Source of the DNA: Ramlibacter algicola
Lineage (GTDB): Bacteria > Pseudomonadota > Gammaproteobacteria > Burkholderiales > Burkholderiaceae_C
Direction: 5' to 3'
DNA length: 64,000 bases
Assembly (NCBI RefSeq): GCF_016641735.1
Contig: NZ_JAEDAO010000001.1
Location: 3,224,001-3,288,000, forward strand
The position numbers and the translations under genes are program-made. Below the pieces are notes generated by a model, which saw only the letters and a program-made list of their open reading frames with translations, made no database searches and was not told the DNA's origin. Shown here one piece after another: positions 61,191 through 64,000 of the stretch. Numbering within the stretch: the stretch's first letter is position 1; each line of letters starts with the position of its first letter.

Positions 61191-63848
61191 ATGAAGAACA
61201 AGAACGAGGAAGGCAACGGCGAGTCCCTGGAAAGCATCTTCGTCGGCCAGAGCGACATGGCCCGCCTCATGCGGGAGCGCGACTGGGCCTCCACGCCGCT
61301 TGGCCCACCGCAGCAATGGCCCCATGCGCTGAAGGTGGCGTTGCGCCTGCTGCTCACCTCGCGCTTCGAGATGTGGCTGGGCTGGGGCCCGGAGATCCAC
61401 TTCTTCTACAACGATGCCTACCGGCCGACGCTGGGCATCAAGCACCCGCGGTCGCTGGGCATGCCCACGCGCGAGCTGTGGCCGGAGATCTGGGACGACA
61501 TCAAGGGCCGCATCGAGTCGGTCTACGAGCGCGGCGAAGCGACCTGGGACCGCGCGCTGCTGCTGGTGCTGCACCGCTCCGGTTTTCCGGAAGAGACGTA
61601 CCACACGTTCTCGTACAGCCCGCTGCTGGGCGACACGGGCCGCGTCGAGGGCCTGTTCTGCGCCGTCTCGGAGGAAACCGACCGGGTGATCAGCGAGCGC
61701 CGGCTGGGCACCTTGCGTGACCTGGCCAGCGGCCTGGCAGCGGCGGACACGCGGGCGACCGTGGTGCAGGCCGCGTGCGAGGCGCTCGGCCGCGCGCGGC
61801 TGGACATGCCGTTCTCGCTGCTGTACCTGATGGACGAGACGGGCGTCGCGCGCCGGGCCTGCGCAGCGGGCATCGGCGAGGACCATCCGCTGGCCGTGGC
61901 GACGCTGCACCCGGGCGATGGCCACCGCTGGGACACGCAGCGCGCGCGCTCGTCCGGCGAGCCTTTCGTCGTGCCGCTGGACGGCGTGGCGGACCTGCCC
62001 ACGGGCGGCTGGGACAAGCCGCCGCGCCATGCCTACGTCGTGCCCATCGTCGGCAGCCGATCCGACGCGCCCATCGGACTGCTGGTCGCGGCGCTGAACC
62101 CGTACCGCGCCGTCACCGAGGACCTGCTCGCGTTCGTGAGCCTGGTCGCCGGCCAGGTCGGCGCGAGCCTGGTGAACGCGTCCCTCCTCGAGCAGCACCT
62201 GGCCGAGCGCGACCGCCTGCGGGCGCTGTTCGACGAGGCGCCCAGCTTCTTCGCCGTGCTGGCGGGGCCCGAGCACCGGTTCGAGCTCGCCAACAACTCG
62301 TACCGGCAGCTGGTCGGTGGTCGCGACGTCGAGGGCAGGACCGTCCGCGAGGCGCTGCCGGAAGTCGTCGGGCAGGGCTTCATCGACCTGCTCGACCGCG
62401 TCTACCACTCGGGCGAGCCGTACGTGGGCCGCGGTGTCGAAGTGAAGCTGGTGCCGGCGGCGGGTGGTGCCGCCGAGACCCGGTACGTCGATTTCGTCTA
62501 CCAGCCCCTGCGCGACGGCCGCCACAAGATCACCGGCATCTTCGTCGAGGGCTACGACGTCACCGACAAGATCGAGGCCGAGCAGTCGCTGCGCCTGCTG
62601 AACGCGCACCTGGAGCAGCGCATCGAAAACCGCACGCGCGACCTTGCGCAGGCGCTGGACCGGCTGCAGGAGGAATCACGCCAGCGCGAGAGCGTCGAGG
62701 AGGCGCTGCGGCACGCGCAGAAGATGGAAGCCGTCGGCCAGCTCACGGGCGGCATCGCGCACGACTTCAACAACATGCTGCAAGGCATCACCGGGTCGCT
62801 GGAGCTGATCCGGTTGAAGCTGCGGGCCGGCAAGGTGCAGGACGCCGACCAGTTCGTCGAGCGCGCGATGGGGTCCGCGCAGCGCGCGGCGGGCATGACG
62901 CACCGGCTGCTGGCGTTCTCGCGCCGCCAGCCGCTGGACCCGAAGCCGGTGAACGTCAACGAGCTGGTCGCGCAGACCGAGGTGCTGGTGCGGCGCACCG
63001 TCGGCGAGGGCGTGCGCGTGTCGGTCGTCACCGACCCGGCGCTGTGGACCACGCTGTGCGACCCGAGCCAGCTGGAAAGCGCGATCCTGAACCTGGCCAT
63101 CAACGCCCGCGACGCCATGCCCAACGGCGGCACGCTGGTGATCGAGACCAGCAACAAGCAGCTCGATGCGGCGTACGCGCGCCACAACGACGTGCAGCCC
63201 GGCGACTACGTCTGCGTGAGCGTCAGCGACACGGGCGCCGGCATGCCGCCGGACGTGCTGGCCAAGGCCTTCGACCCGTTCTTCACCACCAAGCCGATCG
63301 GCCAGGGCACGGGCCTCGGGCTGTCGATGATCTACGGCTTCGTGAAGCAGTCGAGCGGCCACGTCCGGCTGTACAGCGAACCGGGCGTGGGCACGAGCGC
63401 GAAGCTGTACCTGCCCCGGCACCGCGGCGATGCCGCCGCGCCGGAGCCGCTGCAGGAAGTCGGCGGCGAGCACCCTGCGACGCGCGGCGAAGTGGTCCTG
63501 GTTGCCGAGGACGACGAGGTCGTGCGCTCGCTCGTCGTCGACGTGCTGCAGGGCCTGGGCTGCCACGTGCTCGAAGTGGGCGACGGGGCCGAGGCGCTCA
63601 AGGTGCTGGAATCGACGCGGCGCATCGACCTGCTCGTCACCGACGTCGGCCTGCCGTCGATGAACGGCCGCCAGGTCTACGACGCTGCCGCCGTTCGCCG
63701 CCCGGCGCTGAAGGTGCTGTTCATGACGGGCTATGCCGAGAACGCGGCTTTCACCAACGGCGTGCTCGAGGAGGGCATGGAGCTGATCACCAAGCCGTTC
63801 GCGCTGGAGCAGCTCTCCTCGCGCGTGACGGACATGCTGGGCGGGTAG
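61191..63848 (+). CDS. PAS/GAF hybrid histidine kinase with C-terminal receiver
   Basis: Soluble protein of 885 aa. Order: N-terminal PAS-like sensor (WASTPLGPPQQWPHALKVAL, FYNDAYRPTLG, TFSYSPLLG), a GAF domain (about residues 180-340), a second PAS (LFDEAPSFFAVLAGPEHRFELAN), a coiled coil (EQSLRLLNAHLEQRIENRT), HisKA with the phospho-acceptor His in GGIAHDFNNML, an ATPase domain (NLAINARDAMPNGG, VSDTGAGMPP, GTGLGLSMIYGFV) and a receiver (VAEDDEVVRS, phospho-acceptor Asp in LLVTDVGLPSMNG). No membrane segment; the cue is intracellular. Confidence 0.93.
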   Translation: MKNKNEEGNGESLESIFVGQSDMARLMRERDWASTPLGPPQQWPHALKVALRLLLTSRFEMWLGWGPEIHFFYNDAYRPTLGIKHPRSLGMPTRELWPEIWDDIKGRIESVYERGEATWDRALLLVLHRSGFPEETYHTFSYSPLLGDTGRVEGLFCAVSEETDRVISERRLGTLRDLASGLAAADTRATVVQAACEALGRARLDMPFSLLYLMDETGVARRACAAGIGEDHPLAVATLHPGDGHRWDTQRARSSGEPFVVPLDGVADLPTGGWDKPPRHAYVVPIVGSRSDAPIGLLVAALNPYRAVTEDLLAFVSLVAGQVGASLVNASLLEQHLAERDRLRALFDEAPSFFAVLAGPEHRFELANNSYRQLVGGRDVEGRTVREALPEVVGQGFIDLLDRVYHSGEPYVGRGVEVKLVPAAGGAAETRYVDFVYQPLRDGRHKITGIFVEGYDVTDKIEAEQSLRLLNAHLEQRIENRTRDLAQALDRLQEESRQRESVEEALRHAQKMEAVGQLTGGIAHDFNNMLQGITGSLELIRLKLRAGKVQDADQFVERAMGSAQRAAGMTHRLLAFSRRQPLDPKPVNVNELVAQTEVLVRRTVGEGVRVSVVTDPALWTTLCDPSQLESAILNLAINARDAMPNGGTLVIETSNKQLDAAYARHNDVQPGDYVCVSVSDTGAGMPPDVLAKAFDPFFTTKPIGQGTGLGLSMIYGFVKQSSGHVRLYSEPGVGTSAKLYLPRHRGDAAAPEPLQEVGGEHPATRGEVVLVAEDDEVVRSLVVDVLQGLGCHVLEVGDGAEALKVLESTRRIDLLVTDVGLPSMNGRQVYDAAAVRRPALKVLFMTGYAENAAFTNGVLEEGMELITKPFALEQLSSRVTDMLGG

Positions 63849-63867
63849 CGCCCGGCCGCTGGCGGCG

Positions 63868-64000
63868 TCAGCGGCTCTCCGCCTCCTGCAGCGTGCGCCA
63901 CATGACCTTGCCGCTCCCGCTCTTGGGCAGCGCGTCGGCGAACTGCACGATGCGCGGCACCTTGTAGACGGCCATGTTCTCGCGGCACCACGCGACGATG
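63868..64000 (-). CDS. Acyl-CoA synthetase (AMP-forming), C-terminal fragment
   Basis: The last 43 codons of a gene that continues beyond the window. CRENMAVYKVPRIVQFAD and ALPKSGSGKVMWRTLQE are the C-terminal subdomain of AMP-dependent acyl-CoA synthetases, including the catalytic Lys in SGSGKV. The substrate class (medium/long-chain) cannot be told from this part. Convergent with the hybrid kinase, 19 bases apart. Confidence 0.9.
   Translation of the reverse strand, partial: IVAWCRENMAVYKVPRIVQFADALPKSGSGKVMWRTLQEAESR

Overview
The window is a GC-rich, densely coded chromosome segment from a betaproteobacterium. It is most probably Burkholderiales/Comamonadaceae. The methyltransferase at 19317-20147 resembles the Rta_06860-type family that I remember as named after Ramlibacter tataouinensis, and overall gene content fits that neighbourhood. 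Species identity is inference. No rRNA, tRNA, CRISPR array, transposase or phage gene was found. The last gene is cut by the window end.

Layout. 1-5.2 kb: an SDR dehydrogenase, a TonB-dependent receptor, a succinate-semialdehyde-type dehydrogenase and a DUF1810 protein. 5.3-21.7 kb: a sugar-nucleotide and glycosylation region. It holds a UDP-xylose synthase-like enzyme, a GT9-like protein, and a leftward trio (inositol-3-phosphate synthase, an apparently circularly permuted glycosidase, a histidine phosphatase). Divergent from the trio is a tightly coupled rightward operon: two epimerases, two oxidoreductases, four glycosyltransferases, a methyltransferase, a Nudix protein and a DUF1003 protein. 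No flippase or polymerase is present, so the product looks like a small glycoside or glycolipid rather than a polymer. 21.7-23.5 kb: small proteins and a thioredoxin. 23.6-28.9 kb: an lpoB/ycfL-type outer-membrane lipoprotein cluster with a tandemly duplicated COG3014-like gene; the second copy has gained a PDZ domain. 28.9-42.6 kb: a class A beta-lactamase, an MFS/MarR pair, sensor kinases, a metallophosphoesterase, exonuclease III, a Crp/Fnr regulator and a run of small VOC/DUF enzymes, followed by a gamma-glutamyltransferase.

44.5-55.1 kb is the most interesting region: a leftward 12-gene operon with almost every gene overlapping the next by 1-4 bases, headed by a clear TPP riboswitch. Besides thiD, thiE, thiO, thiS and thiG it encodes a ThiXYZ-type ABC importer and, embedded between thiD and the importer, LuxE-like and LuxC-like proteins (acid activation and acyl reduction), then an SDR and a creatininase-family amidohydrolase. 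Regulation and coupling imply that a carboxylate-to-alcohol reduction module belongs to thiamine or pyrimidine salvage here; I know of no described pathway of this kind. Two unrelated palindromic repeats have inserted in frame into two genes of this operon (thiE and the luxE-like gene).

55.1-64 kb: an RlmN-like radical SAM enzyme, a pair of proteins sharing an undescribed helical domain, a small redox/membrane cluster (thioredoxin-reductase-like, DUF2269, SDR-DoxX fusion), a large hybrid histidine kinase and the C-terminus of an acyl-CoA synthetase.

Repeats: one long quasi-palindromic family has two copies, both between convergent genes (about 3.13-3.24 and 32.73-32.86 kb). A second, shorter family has copies at 44.4 and 47.9 kb. 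A third palindrome lies at 53.05 kb.
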